Shown here: piece by piece, positions 1 to 8,900 of the stretch
How positions within the stretch are numbered: the first letter of the stretch is position 1
Layout: every line of letters begins with the position of its first letter
NCBI RefSeq assembly: GCF_001684335.1
Contig: NZ_LOIC01000080.1
Coordinates: 87,636-151,635, forward strand
DNA from: Photorhabdus namnaonensis
GTDB lineage: Bacteria; Pseudomonadota; Gammaproteobacteria; Enterobacterales; Enterobacteriaceae
DNA: 64,000 bases
Direction: 5' to 3'
Notes under the pieces: model-generated
What the model saw: only the letters and a program-made list of their open reading frames with translations
Told to the model about the DNA's origin: nothing
Databases searched by the model: none
Translations under genes and position numbers: made by a program

Positions 1-2
1 GT

Positions 3-68
3 CAGCAGGAAGAACAAGGGGAACTGGCCTTACAGCATTACTGTGATAAGAAGGAATTATCAGTATGA
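3..68 (+). CDS. C-terminal fragment of an unidentified protein (partial)
   Basis: An open frame enters from the left edge and ends at TGA 66-68 with the tail ...CDKKELSV. Its stop overlaps the ATG of the next small gene (ATGA arrangement), which implies translational coupling and supports its being a real gene end. Only about 21 residues are visible, so no family can be given. A DUF4123 T6SS adaptor lies downstream, so the missing gene may belong to a T6SS VgrG or effector cluster; that is inference from context only. Confidence 0.45.
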   Translation, partial: QQEEQGELALQHYCDKKELSV

Positions 69-193
69 AAATATTGAAGATAACGCTGTCCTTATTATTT
101 CTCTATTTTATTTACTGGGCGTTTGGCGACACCTTTTTTAACTGGTTGTTTCCCTTTTCATCTGTCGGAAAGGGGCCGTTGATTACTGTGTAA
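65..193 (+). CDS. Small single-pass membrane protein (42 aa)
   Basis: The ATG at 65 overlaps the upstream stop codon, and an AAGGAA ribosome-binding site lies at 51-56. The 42-residue product starts MKILKITLSLLFLYFIYWAF, a basic start followed by a hydrophobic stretch of about 17 residues. It fits an uncleaved signal anchor or a very small inner-membrane protein. No cysteine follows the hydrophobic segment, so it is not a lipoprotein. Coupling to the upstream gene and position before a DUF4123 gene suggest an accessory part of a T6SS effector unit, such as an immunity or membrane-targeting peptide. The family is not recognised. Confidence 0.5.
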   Translation: MKILKITLSLLFLYFIYWAFGDTFFNWLFPFSSVGKGPLITV

Positions 194-283
194 GGCGTCG
201 CGCCTTAAGTATCCTGCCAGACCGCTTTGTGCTGTGCAGGCTCAATTGGAAGCTAACTTGATTATCGATAACCAGGAGGATGT

Positions 284-1069
284 ATGAACACTTCTATGAA
301 CTGGAAACAATGGCTGACTACGCCTAATAAGCCACCTGTTTTCTTTATGATCAATTCACTGGCGGAACCTAACCCGGTGGAGCTCTTTTATCGTAATGAC
401 TGGGTAGAGCAGGCTTTTCCGCTATACAGCAATACACCAATGGATCACCTGCTGGCGCAAAGCCCTTGGCTGGTTCAGCCTAAGTCAGGCTGTCTGTCAG
501 TAATCGGTCATCTGCTTGATAGCCATACCCTGAGCGATAACAGTTGGGGTTGGGCTTATCGCAGTGAGGATTTATGGGCGCGACAGCTTAATCATTGGCG
601 TTCACGCCAGCAGGTGATATTACAGGAGAAACAGGTGCTCTTACGCAGTATGGATGCGCGTATCCTCGGTCTGTTATTACCGGCAATGATCGTCAGCGAT
701 TGGTCGGCATTTTTGACGCCAGTAAGTGAGCTGATGATCGATATGCTCGAGCCGCAGATTTATTATCGGCCTGAAAATTGTGGTCACGGTGGCAGTGAAC
801 AACCCTTTGTCTTGGGCGACCATTTAATCGAGGCTTGGTTACATTCTGATTATGCTTTTCAAGGTCAGGTATTCGCACTTATTAGCGATTTATGGGAAAA
901 CCACGGTGAATTGGCTGATAAACTGGATAAGCCAGAAGGGAAATTACAGGAACGGATTATTGATTGGCTGAAATCGCGTTTAGAAAGTGGATGTAATATT
1001 AGTCACCTGACCAGTGCAGATTATTTACAGACGCTCGATGAACAATATACGGGCATCATTAGCGATTAA
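284..1069 (+). CDS. DUF4123 family protein, T6SS effector adaptor/chaperone
   Basis: The 261-aa product has the DUF4123 pattern: an N-terminal aromatic-rich stretch, a PLY-x-x-T-P segment followed by L-x-x-x-x-P-W-L near residues 45-62, and a central helical part with R-x-x-D near 124. In the known family, DUF4123 proteins (Tap-1/TEC) bind a T6SS effector and load it on VgrG. The start has AGGAGG at 272-277, six bases before the ATG. No VgrG or effector gene is visible downstream, where a hairpin and a LysR gene follow, so any partner must lie to the left of the window. The family call is by pattern recognition. Confidence 0.65.
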   Translation: MNTSMNWKQWLTTPNKPPVFFMINSLAEPNPVELFYRNDWVEQAFPLYSNTPMDHLLAQSPWLVQPKSGCLSVIGHLLDSHTLSDNSWGWAYRSEDLWARQLNHWRSRQQVILQEKQVLLRSMDARILGLLLPAMIVSDWSAFLTPVSELMIDMLEPQIYYRPENCGHGGSEQPFVLGDHLIEAWLHSDYAFQGQVFALISDLWENHGELADKLDKPEGKLQERIIDWLKSRLESGCNISHLTSADYLQTLDEQYTGIISD

Positions 1070-1510
1070 TGGTCAATATTTTACGAATTTATAAACCTAT
1101 CATTATGATGGTGATTTAAAACAAGAAGAAATGTAGTTAGTTTCTTCTTGTGAAATATTAATCAATTTTGGCTGGTGTAAATTATATAATTTATTTAATG
1201 TTATATTGAGGTTAATTTAATGGAAATGTTTTGGTAATAAATTGAAATATAAAGTATGAATGATGATAAGATATATTTATATTCAATGAAATGATCTGGG
1301 TTTTCATTAAAATCATTATTCCAATACAGTGGTAAATTATATTTATTTTATAAATGTAATGTAATTATTAAATAAATATTAAGAATTAAAATGGTGAAAT
1401 CCAATGTCAATTAATGCATGTCCTAATGTAAAAGAATGCAAAGTAGAAACATAGTTGTCATGTTCTATGGTTAATATTCTATTTCTGGAATGAAAACAAG
1501 AGGGTATGTG
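1070..1510. other. AT-rich intergenic region before the LysR gene
   Basis: About 440 bp, very AT-rich. Apart from the 1121-1151 hairpin I see only scattered T-N11-A-like and TATAAT-like motifs that cannot be assigned. It probably holds the promoter and autoregulatory site of the LysR-type gene. No plausible small gene was found. Confidence 0.5.
1121..1151 (+). terminator. Hairpin after the DUF4123 gene
   Basis: Perfect 11-bp arms (ACAAGAAGAAA at 1121-1131 and TTTCTTCTTGT at 1141-1151) around a 9-nt loop, about 50 bp after the stop codon. No clear T-run follows on the + strand, so termination strength is uncertain. Confidence 0.5.
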
Positions 1511-2422
1511 ATGATATTTTGTTCAAAGCAACTAAAGTATTTTATGGAATCAGCTAAGAAAGAGTCATTCACGTTAGCAGCGGATACGCTTTGCATTACC
1601 CCCTCTCCACTTAGCAGGCTCGTATATCAACTGGAGCAGCGTGTAGGTTGCCAATTATTTGAGCGATTACCGGGAAAAACCAAGCTTACGGAAGAGGGCA
1701 AGGCATTATATCAGGAGTTGTTGCCATGTTATGAAAGGATTCAGAAAGTTGAGGATAACTGGAATTGTCGTCAAAATTATAAATTATCAAATAGAGACAA
1801 ACTGGTTATTGGCACAAGTGGAGAATATGTTAATAAGATATCTACAGTCGTAAAAAGAGCGGTGCAACGTTATCATTACCGTGATATTTGTATAATCAAC
1901 AATTTTCTCATTGATGATTTAATAAGGCAAGACGCGGTATTTTCTTCCTTAATGAAAGGGGATATAACGGTTTATGTAACGACGGAATGTTACCCAGATA
2001 ATGATGATATCATCAGGATAGATGGTGCTTATCAAATCCTGTCTCTTGCCGTATCTAATGATATTTTAGAACCAGGAAGTCATGCTGATGAAGTAATCTA
2101 TACTTTTCCTTTGGTTCAGCATAATAGTGCTTTTTTAAAACAGTGCGATAATTTTATGCCATTGAATTATCCGCCTGAATACCCGAATTTAGCGTTACTG
2201 ACAGTCCCTGATTTTATTAATAGATTGGATTTAATAAAAGCGGGTATCGCGATAAGTTTAATGACCCCCAATGAAATTCGTTACTCTGCTCATATTGATA
2301 AAAATATAGCATTTTTGGATTTTGAATCACGACCAGCACCATCGGTAAGGTATTGTGCTTATACTCTCAGAAATAAATATAAAGAGCCATTAAATTCATT
2401 AATTTCTGATTTGATATTTTAA
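1511..2422 (+). CDS. LysR-type transcriptional regulator
   Basis: A LysR-family DNA-binding regulator of about 303 aa. The N-terminal winged helix-turn-helix (about residues 5-64) is clear: SFTLAADTLCITPSPLSRLVYQLEQ, here given as FTLAADTLCITPSPLSR plus LEQRVGCQLFER. The rest is a divergent co-inducer-binding domain with no recognisable ligand signature. I chose the ATG at 1511 because AGAGGG lies at 1499-1504, six bases upstream; the earlier in-frame ATG at 1490 has only a poor site. It is monocistronic and converges with the tccC operon. Whether it regulates the toxin genes cannot be told from sequence. Confidence 0.85.
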   Translation: MIFCSKQLKYFMESAKKESFTLAADTLCITPSPLSRLVYQLEQRVGCQLFERLPGKTKLTEEGKALYQELLPCYERIQKVEDNWNCRQNYKLSNRDKLVIGTSGEYVNKISTVVKRAVQRYHYRDICIINNFLIDDLIRQDAVFSSLMKGDITVYVTTECYPDNDDIIRIDGAYQILSLAVSNDILEPGSHADEVIYTFPLVQHNSAFLKQCDNFMPLNYPPEYPNLALLTVPDFINRLDLIKAGIAISLMTPNEIRYSAHIDKNIAFLDFESRPAPSVRYCAYTLRNKYKEPLNSLISDLIF

Positions 2423-2494
2423 ATATTATCATAATTATGTGATATTTAATGTTAAAGTAATTTATTAACATTCAATAAAATAACAAGAATAATC

Positions 2495-2525
2495 AAGCCA
2501 TGAGATAAATATTCTCTCATGGCTT
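2495..2525 (-). terminator. Terminator-like hairpin of the tc operon
   Basis: Perfect 11-bp arms (AAGCCATGAGA at 2495-2505 and TCTCATGGCTT at 2515-2525) just downstream of the tccC stop. Read on the - strand it is followed by a T-rich stretch. It lies between convergent genes and may serve both. Confidence 0.7.
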
Positions 2526-2533
2526 GTGTATAA

Positions 2534-5431
2534 TTATTTCTGGATAAAGTTTATTTTACTGTTGTATCCTTTTCTATAGGCGTGGCGAATTTCAGAGAAA
2601 GTTATTGCTTCGGCATATTCATTCGGGCCTTCTTTCCTTCTTTTTCCTGTTTTCCAAGGTTTGTCTGAATTTAGTTGCTCGATAGTCAATTTTTCACCGT
2701 TATATCCAGCCATCACAAATCTGAAATCAGGTGACGCTAATTGTTTTATAAACCAATCCATACCTAATTTACTTGTTTGTCTAAAGAATGCTGTTGCAAT
2801 AGTATTTTTTAGCCATGATTGATCTGCTGTGGATAAAGTGCTTTCAAGCTCTCCCGCACTTCCTGCGGAAGCGAATTTCGTTAATATATCTCTCTGTCTT
2901 TGAATAGTGAAATCGCCGCCATCGCTATTTTTGAAAATAAACGCGTCTAATTTCTGGAATCGTTTTTGGCCGGATAACCCACTGAAAAGTCCTTTTGACG
3001 GTAGGAGACTTTTTATTTTACTCTGAATATCTAATTTTCCTTTATTATCTATCATATGCAGACCCCATGATTTGGTATAAGCTTCTTGTTGTTCATAGGC
3101 TTCCTGTTTAATTTCAGCAGTGGCTGACTTTTCCTGTATATCCATTGCATCGAGGTATTTAAGTGAGTTGGTTGCTATATTTTGCTTATTTAATCTAGGC
3201 GGATTGTCTTCTTTAAGATCTTGAGAAATTCTAAAATAATCAGACAGACTTAATTCACCCATGATACCAAGTCCGGCATTATATTCATCGATGGTAACTG
3301 GGTTCTTCTTAGCCGCTAATGCTTTGCCTATTTCTGAACCGCGGTGATGACTGAAACCATATATAACCGTGTGTTTGACATCTTTAATTTCAGGGGCTCT
3401 ACCATCAGTATCATGATATTTAATTGGATTATTCCTCACCATCCGATATAAATTCAGCCCATCGATTGTTCCTGCCGGATCGGCGCTTAACCATCGTCCT
3501 ATCCACGGTTGGTAATACCGATAGCCGTAGTAATATAGTCCGGTGGCATCCCGCTCTTTGCCTGAATAACGGATAGTTTTATAACTGGCTTCTGTCTGAT
3601 TCCTGGCGGCCCATAACGCGGTTCCACCATAGGGATAATACTCTTCTTCACTGATAATTTGTCCTTCGCTATCTAATTCAAGTTGACTGGAACCGATAAG
3701 ATTATCGTAGCTGTAACGCAATTGATTATTGTCGATATCTTCCGGTTTACCGCTCTCCCAATGTAATACTCGTACCTGTGCTCGGCCCGCTTCTCCTACG
3801 GTGATAACTTGCAAATCTTCGGTTGTGGTCGTACTGTTTTGTGTTAAACGAAGTTCTAAGCTCGGCAAATAAGTTATTCTCTGTATTTGAACGTTGTTGC
3901 TGGCCCGCTGTTCATTGACTTTTAATATCCGTTTCCCGTCGCCACTATAACGATACCACTCCTGATCATCATTGGCGCTGTTGTCCCGTTTCACCAATGT
4001 GACTTGTTGCAGCTCACCGCGAGTATTCCAGTTCAGGTTTTGTCCTGGAATTAAAGTGTTCTGATGTCCGCCTGTATCAAACAAAGCATCTACTTGCGCC
4101 GGATCTTCGGTCAATGTGCTGAGTACTGCGCGGTTACTGCGATTTGAAACCGTGATATTGGTGGTGTAGTTGTTTTGCGTAGCCGGTGAACTGTGCTGGA
4201 TTTTGGTCAGATTGCCGCCACGGTCATAAGTATAAGTACGGGTATAGTTGGTATAGGTGTTGTTATCAGAAGGTAGAGCCGGGGAGGGAAATTGGTGACT
4301 TTGTTGACCTATATTCGCCATTTCGCGCCCGGTGGCATTGATAAGCTGATACAGGGAATCGTAGGTATAAGTGTTTTCCGGCACCACTTTCTGATTGTGC
4401 CAAAAGCGAGTCGCTTCCGCGTCATTACGGATGCTGATGACATTACCTACCGGGTCATATTCATAGCGTAAGTCTTGCAATACCTTAGCGTCTGACGGAC
4501 GGCGGGTTTTGATACCGATCAGCCGTTGGGTTTCCGGTTCATAACTGTATTCGGTGATAACACCATTGCCGTGCTCTTCACGTAATTTTTGTCCGGCGGC
4601 GGAGTAGGTCAGGGATTTGATAATCACTTGTTCCGTCTGGCCTTTGAGTGTTAGCCAGCTCCCGTTTAGCTGCCCGGCCACATCGTAAGCTAGCCTCTGA
4701 ATGTTCCCTTTCGCATCGGTCTGAGTCAGTAAAGCGCCGGTGGCATTGAAGGTGCTCAGGGTTGTGTAGATATCTCCGGCCAGCATGTTTTGCCAGACAG
4801 TTTCGTTATCACCTGTCCAGTTAGCTTCTTGAGTGTCGATCAATAGTTGGCTGGATTGAGATAAAACAGTACCGGTCAGTGACAAACTTTCTAACCGGGT
4901 AACTCCCGCCGTGTCATAGTGGCGCACACACTGGCCGGCAAGGTTATGGTCTTTCTCTGCTTCGGTATTGCCAGCCCAAATCAGGCGTTCGGTGATACGG
5001 GATGTTGTTTCCTCTGATGCTTGTTCGGTAATAGACAACAGACGGCCGGGCAGGGAAGAAGTTTCATATTGTCGAGTTTGTATGACACCTGTTGCAGTTA
5101 CCGTCAGCAACGAACGACCTTCAATATCATTCAGGGTGATAGTGCGACCTGCGTCAATGCTCTCTGTGCGTAGGGGATTACCGGTCAAATCATACTGCCA
5201 AAGAAAATTGGGTTTGATCGTACTATTGGTTTGCTTTGCTTCATATAGGCGCGGATCGATGCTTTGACTTAAGTATCCGTGAGCATTGTATTGGTGGTGG
5301 GTAATGCGAGTATCGGTATCACCATTTGCGGTGATACGGTGAAAATCAATGTTACGGATTGTCAGACCTCGGTTGTCTTGGACGTTGACTGTAGGGGTCT
5401 TTTGATAAAGGTTGGGGTCAATGTTTTTCAT
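2534..5431 (-). CDS. tccC: TcC subunit of toxin complex, unrecognised C-terminal toxin domain
   Basis: A 965-aa TcC protein. Residues 1 to about 677 are the RHS/YD-repeat cage half that pairs with TcB to enclose the toxin. The core ends in the conserved block with GRWLSADPAG and LYRMVRNNP, which carries the aspartates of the TcC autoprotease in known structures. Residues 678-965 (DNA about 2534-3400) are the hypervariable tail, visibly more AT-rich than the core. The tail has no ART-type E-x-E or papain-type motif I can identify; it is lysine-rich and ends near a TFSEIRHAYRKG segment. It is the last gene of tcdA2-tcdB-holin-tccC. In the family the tail is translocated into host cells. Its activity here is unknown. 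Confidence 0.93.
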   Translation of the reverse strand: MKNIDPNLYQKTPTVNVQDNRGLTIRNIDFHRITANGDTDTRITHHQYNAHGYLSQSIDPRLYEAKQTNSTIKPNFLWQYDLTGNPLRTESIDAGRTITLNDIEGRSLLTVTATGVIQTRQYETSSLPGRLLSITEQASEETTSRITERLIWAGNTEAEKDHNLAGQCVRHYDTAGVTRLESLSLTGTVLSQSSQLLIDTQEANWTGDNETVWQNMLAGDIYTTLSTFNATGALLTQTDAKGNIQRLAYDVAGQLNGSWLTLKGQTEQVIIKSLTYSAAGQKLREEHGNGVITEYSYEPETQRLIGIKTRRPSDAKVLQDLRYEYDPVGNVISIRNDAEATRFWHNQKVVPENTYTYDSLYQLINATGREMANIGQQSHQFPSPALPSDNNTYTNYTRTYTYDRGGNLTKIQHSSPATQNNYTTNITVSNRSNRAVLSTLTEDPAQVDALFDTGGHQNTLIPGQNLNWNTRGELQQVTLVKRDNSANDDQEWYRYSGDGKRILKVNEQRASNNVQIQRITYLPSLELRLTQNSTTTTEDLQVITVGEAGRAQVRVLHWESGKPEDIDNNQLRYSYDNLIGSSQLELDSEGQIISEEEYYPYGGTALWAARNQTEASYKTIRYSGKERDATGLYYYGYRYYQPWIGRWLSADPAGTIDGLNLYRMVRNNPIKYHDTDGRAPEIKDVKHTVIYGFSHHRGSEIGKALAAKKNPVTIDEYNAGLGIMGELSLSDYFRISQDLKEDNPPRLNKQNIATNSLKYLDAMDIQEKSATAEIKQEAYEQQEAYTKSWGLHMIDNKGKLDIQSKIKSLLPSKGLFSGLSGQKRFQKLDAFIFKNSDGGDFTIQRQRDILTKFASAGSAGELESTLSTADQSWLKNTIATAFFRQTSKLGMDWFIKQLASPDFRFVMAGYNGEKLTIEQLNSDKPWKTGKRRKEGPNEYAEAITFSEIRHAYRKGYNSKINFIQK

Positions 5432-5560
5432 GAATTACCTCGTTGTTGGGATGTTGTGTGTAATCTTTTCTGCATATTTAATTTTCCTACCATAGTGTAG
5501 TAGATAATTTCCCGGTTTAACTGTTGGAGACAGATGGTTTGTTGTGGCAGTAGAAATGCT

Positions 5561-5881
5561 TTATTGCTTTCCTCCCTGATCTTGATGATGCGTAATGAGG
5601 CGGCGCCAAAGCCAGTTCAATCCGGTACTTCCTGTTGTGCCGAATAGACCTGCAATCGCAAAAGTCATATAGATGCCGCCGCCGCTTTCAAAACTCAGCA
5701 GCCCTCCCAATACACCGGTAAAGCAGGAGATGATGAGTTGACAGAATACGTTGATCCAACTCCATTTATATTGTTTGTTTTGCATATCAATGAGGTACCT
5801 TACTAATCCGCCCCAGGCCGCAATAAAACCAATGATCAACCAGATAATAAGTTGAGTATCTGACGGTATTATGAGCAACAC
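5561..5881 (-). CDS. Holin-like membrane protein in the tc operon
   Basis: A 106-aa protein with about three hydrophobic segments (residues about 10-30, 42-62 and 70-92) and a charged C-terminus (RRLITHHQDQGGKQ). It resembles the LydA/holin superfamily III type found between TcB and TcC genes in Photorhabdus loci. Holins make inner-membrane holes; a role in releasing the large Tc complex is proposed for such genes in related bacteria. No endolysin or spanin gene is next to it. The start is uncertain: TTG at 5881 or in-frame GTG at 5884, with a GAGGTG ribosome site just upstream. It lies 52 bp after tcdB and 129 bp before tccC. Confidence 0.7.
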   Translation of the reverse strand: MLLIIPSDTQLIIWLIIGFIAAWGGLVRYLIDMQNKQYKWSWINVFCQLIISCFTGVLGGLLSFESGGGIYMTFAIAGLFGTTGSTGLNWLWRRLITHHQDQGGKQ

Positions 5882-5933
5882 CTTTCACCTCTATCTATGT
5901 TTCCCGCCTGTCAGCCAGGCGGGATTGATCACG

Positions 5934-8900
5934 TTACATCTTTACCTTCTTCACCTCAGCGGCTGTGTCATTTTCATCTTCATTGACAGTAAACCAGGGA
6001 GTGAACAAGGTTCGACGGAACCAACCTTTTGCGGTGATAACCTTGATTTCTCGACCTATGGGATCATAGACATGGGTATCTGCATAAGCTTCTTTTTCCT
6101 GCCGGGCACTATCATTGCTGACGTATCGCCAGTCATTGAGAAAATAGGGCTGATAGGTACGTATCGGTTGTCCCTTATTGTCATATTCCGTTCGCCCAGT
6201 CACTGCCCAACGATTCTCAGTATGCTGGACATTTATAATCAAAGAACCGTCTTCATTGCGTTGCCAGGCCATACCTGCCTCATGTCGGGCAGCGGCTTGC
6301 AGCAAGCGGCCAAAGCCATCACTGAATACCACCTGTTGACGGATCTGTTGCTCAGGATCGTGATCATAACGATCCGTCGTCAATGTCAGGCTGTGAGGAG
6401 GTAAACAGGGATTGTCGTTCAACAAGTTAAATTGCTGTTTTTGGCTTTGTACCCAGCGGCGATAAGCCAGTGGGCAGAGGCGTCCATCTTCGGTGATGAT
6501 TCGGGCGTTATATAACTTTTGCCGGTCTTGCTCTGCCAGTCTATTGAGGGTCTTCTGACTTAATACTGGCATCCAACTTTCTGGTGCGTAGACCTGACAC
6601 TGTGCTACAGGGAGCGGTTTTTTTAACTCAATAGCGGCATTAACATCGGATGGTGGAGAAAATGATACTTTTTCCGGTGAGGAGTAACCGGTCATCTTGC
6701 CGTTTTCAGTTCCCCAAAAGCGCAATGTGATTGGCCGGCCCAATGCATCCAGAGTGATAAGATGCTGATTGTCATTGATATCCGTGAGTTGCACAGGAGT
6801 CAGAAAACGCCAGTCATATCTGGCTGAGGTTGTTAGTCCAGCAGCATCCCGGGTTTGTATCACAACGCAATAGCTTGCATCCCAGGTGAGGGCGATTTTA
6901 CCGGTGAGTTGGGTGTTGCTCTGTTTTTGCGGGCGCCAGAACTGTGCGGCTGTACCGTAATCGGTATAACCGTGATGGGCTACCCAGACTATGTTTTCAC
7001 CAGTAAGAGGGAATAGGTAATTGGCTTGTCGATATCCAGCTTGCTCCAGCGTCGTTGGTAATTTATCGGACGGGATGCTTCCATTGAACGCCGATAATGT
7101 GGACTGATTGAATACCGTTGTCTCGGTAAAGGCAATCAGAGCTTGCCGTGTTGGTGTTTGCAATGGCGCTGCATTTTGTCCGTCGGTATAAACGGTTTGT
7201 TGCTGGCCGAGGTATTCACGTGGTTTATCGTCCGCGATCAGGCTATCTTTATCGCTCAGTAGTTCCAGATTTAAACCACCAGCAGGTACATTTTCAGCGT
7301 CATAAGTAAAGATATCACTGCGGGTACTATCCGGTAATCCCAACACTCGAACGGTATTGTTGGTCAGATGATGCCAACTGGATTGTTGATAGGTGAGCCG
7401 TAATTGGCGTTGTTGGTCATCATAGCTGTTGGCTAACAACTTATCAGGCAATGTATCAGGATACAGATTGATTGCCGGTTGCCGGCGGCGCGGATACTGT
7501 ACCGAAAGCTGTTTTAGCGGCTGACCAAATAGATCACTGGATAGCGTAATATTTTGACTGCATTGCGGGTCGCCGGCGATACGTTCGTAGTGATAGTTGC
7601 GGCTTTCAACTACAGATGACCAAAGTACAGGGTATCGGCTGTCGGTATGCTGTAATCGACGTACCTGTGAACGAAATTCAGTGACAGTATAGGGAACGTG
7701 TTTATTGGTACTGTCGTCCAATCCGTACAGTTCACTGCGTAGCAATTGGCCTTTCAACGCGCGGTTGAACCAGTAACGACTGTTATCATCTTCCGGTGTT
7801 AACGGGACATCTTTGTTATCTTGCCAAGTGGTAAAGCGCGGTGAGAAACCGGCAAAAGCTTGATCATCACCACGCCAATACTCGGTTGATAATGCGTTAT
7901 CTATCACCGGCAGTCCGGTGGCGTACCAGTTTTTGGTTAACGCCGGTGGTGTGCGTTCTGGCGCGTTGCCTTGAGCCAGTTGATGGCTGTCTGTCTGCTC
8001 TACATAACCAAATCCGCGAAATTCCCGCTCGCATCCATCCCAAGCGCCACGAGCGTAACGCAGTGTTGTGACTAATTTGTTGCCGCTGATTTCATCTTCT
8101 GTTTCCGTTTGCCATAGGGTGTGTATCGGAAAGGGTAGATAGCAAACGGGTGTTTGTCCGGCAGCCAGCGCCGCGGCTTTTTCATCCAGCCAGAATTGGG
8201 CGGAACTGCGGTAACGTAAGGTGTGATGGGCCCCCATATTGTTGTTCATTTCATTGAGTAACCACGGCTTCATGTTGGTCAGATCGCAGCGCCAGTGATG
8301 GGGAGACATATGCGGTACGCTCAGTATCAGGCTGGCGACGCCTAACCCTTGTACATCGGCCACTTGTAATTGACAGGTATGATCAAAACGCAGACCATCC
8401 GGGAAGCGCAATGTCACCGGTTCAGCAAAGCCATTGCCGCTTTTGTTCAGGAAGATATCCAGACGGTTGGTGTGAATATAAATCAGATCAGTCGGACCGC
8501 TGCCATCCAGATCAGCCAGATAAATTTGAGCTGGATTGAATTCAGCTTCTGGCTGGCTGAATCCCGGTAGGGTAATGGGTTGACCAAAACGTCCGTGCCC
8601 CAGATTAGGCCAGCAGGTGACTTTAGTCGCGCTCACTTCAATCAGATGGGCTTGACCTGAACCCAATACATCACTAAACGCCACTAACTTACGCTGATCG
8701 GCGCCCGGCACTGGCAGGGTGACATCACCGGATTGCACCACATCTTTCCCTTTGGCGAAACCGTCGCGGGTATTGGCATATAAACGCACACTCTTAGGGC
8801 CGATCAGCACCAAATCGGATAGCCCGGCTCCCATTAAATCGGCGAGTTGTGCGCGCGGATGGGTATATTCCACCGGCAGAGCGTTGAGTGGGGTAAAACG

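Noticed and set aside
4968-5500. Open frames antisense to tccC and other large toxin genes
   Set aside because: They are shadows of long genes in other frames; translations are low-complexity with no motifs or start contexts.
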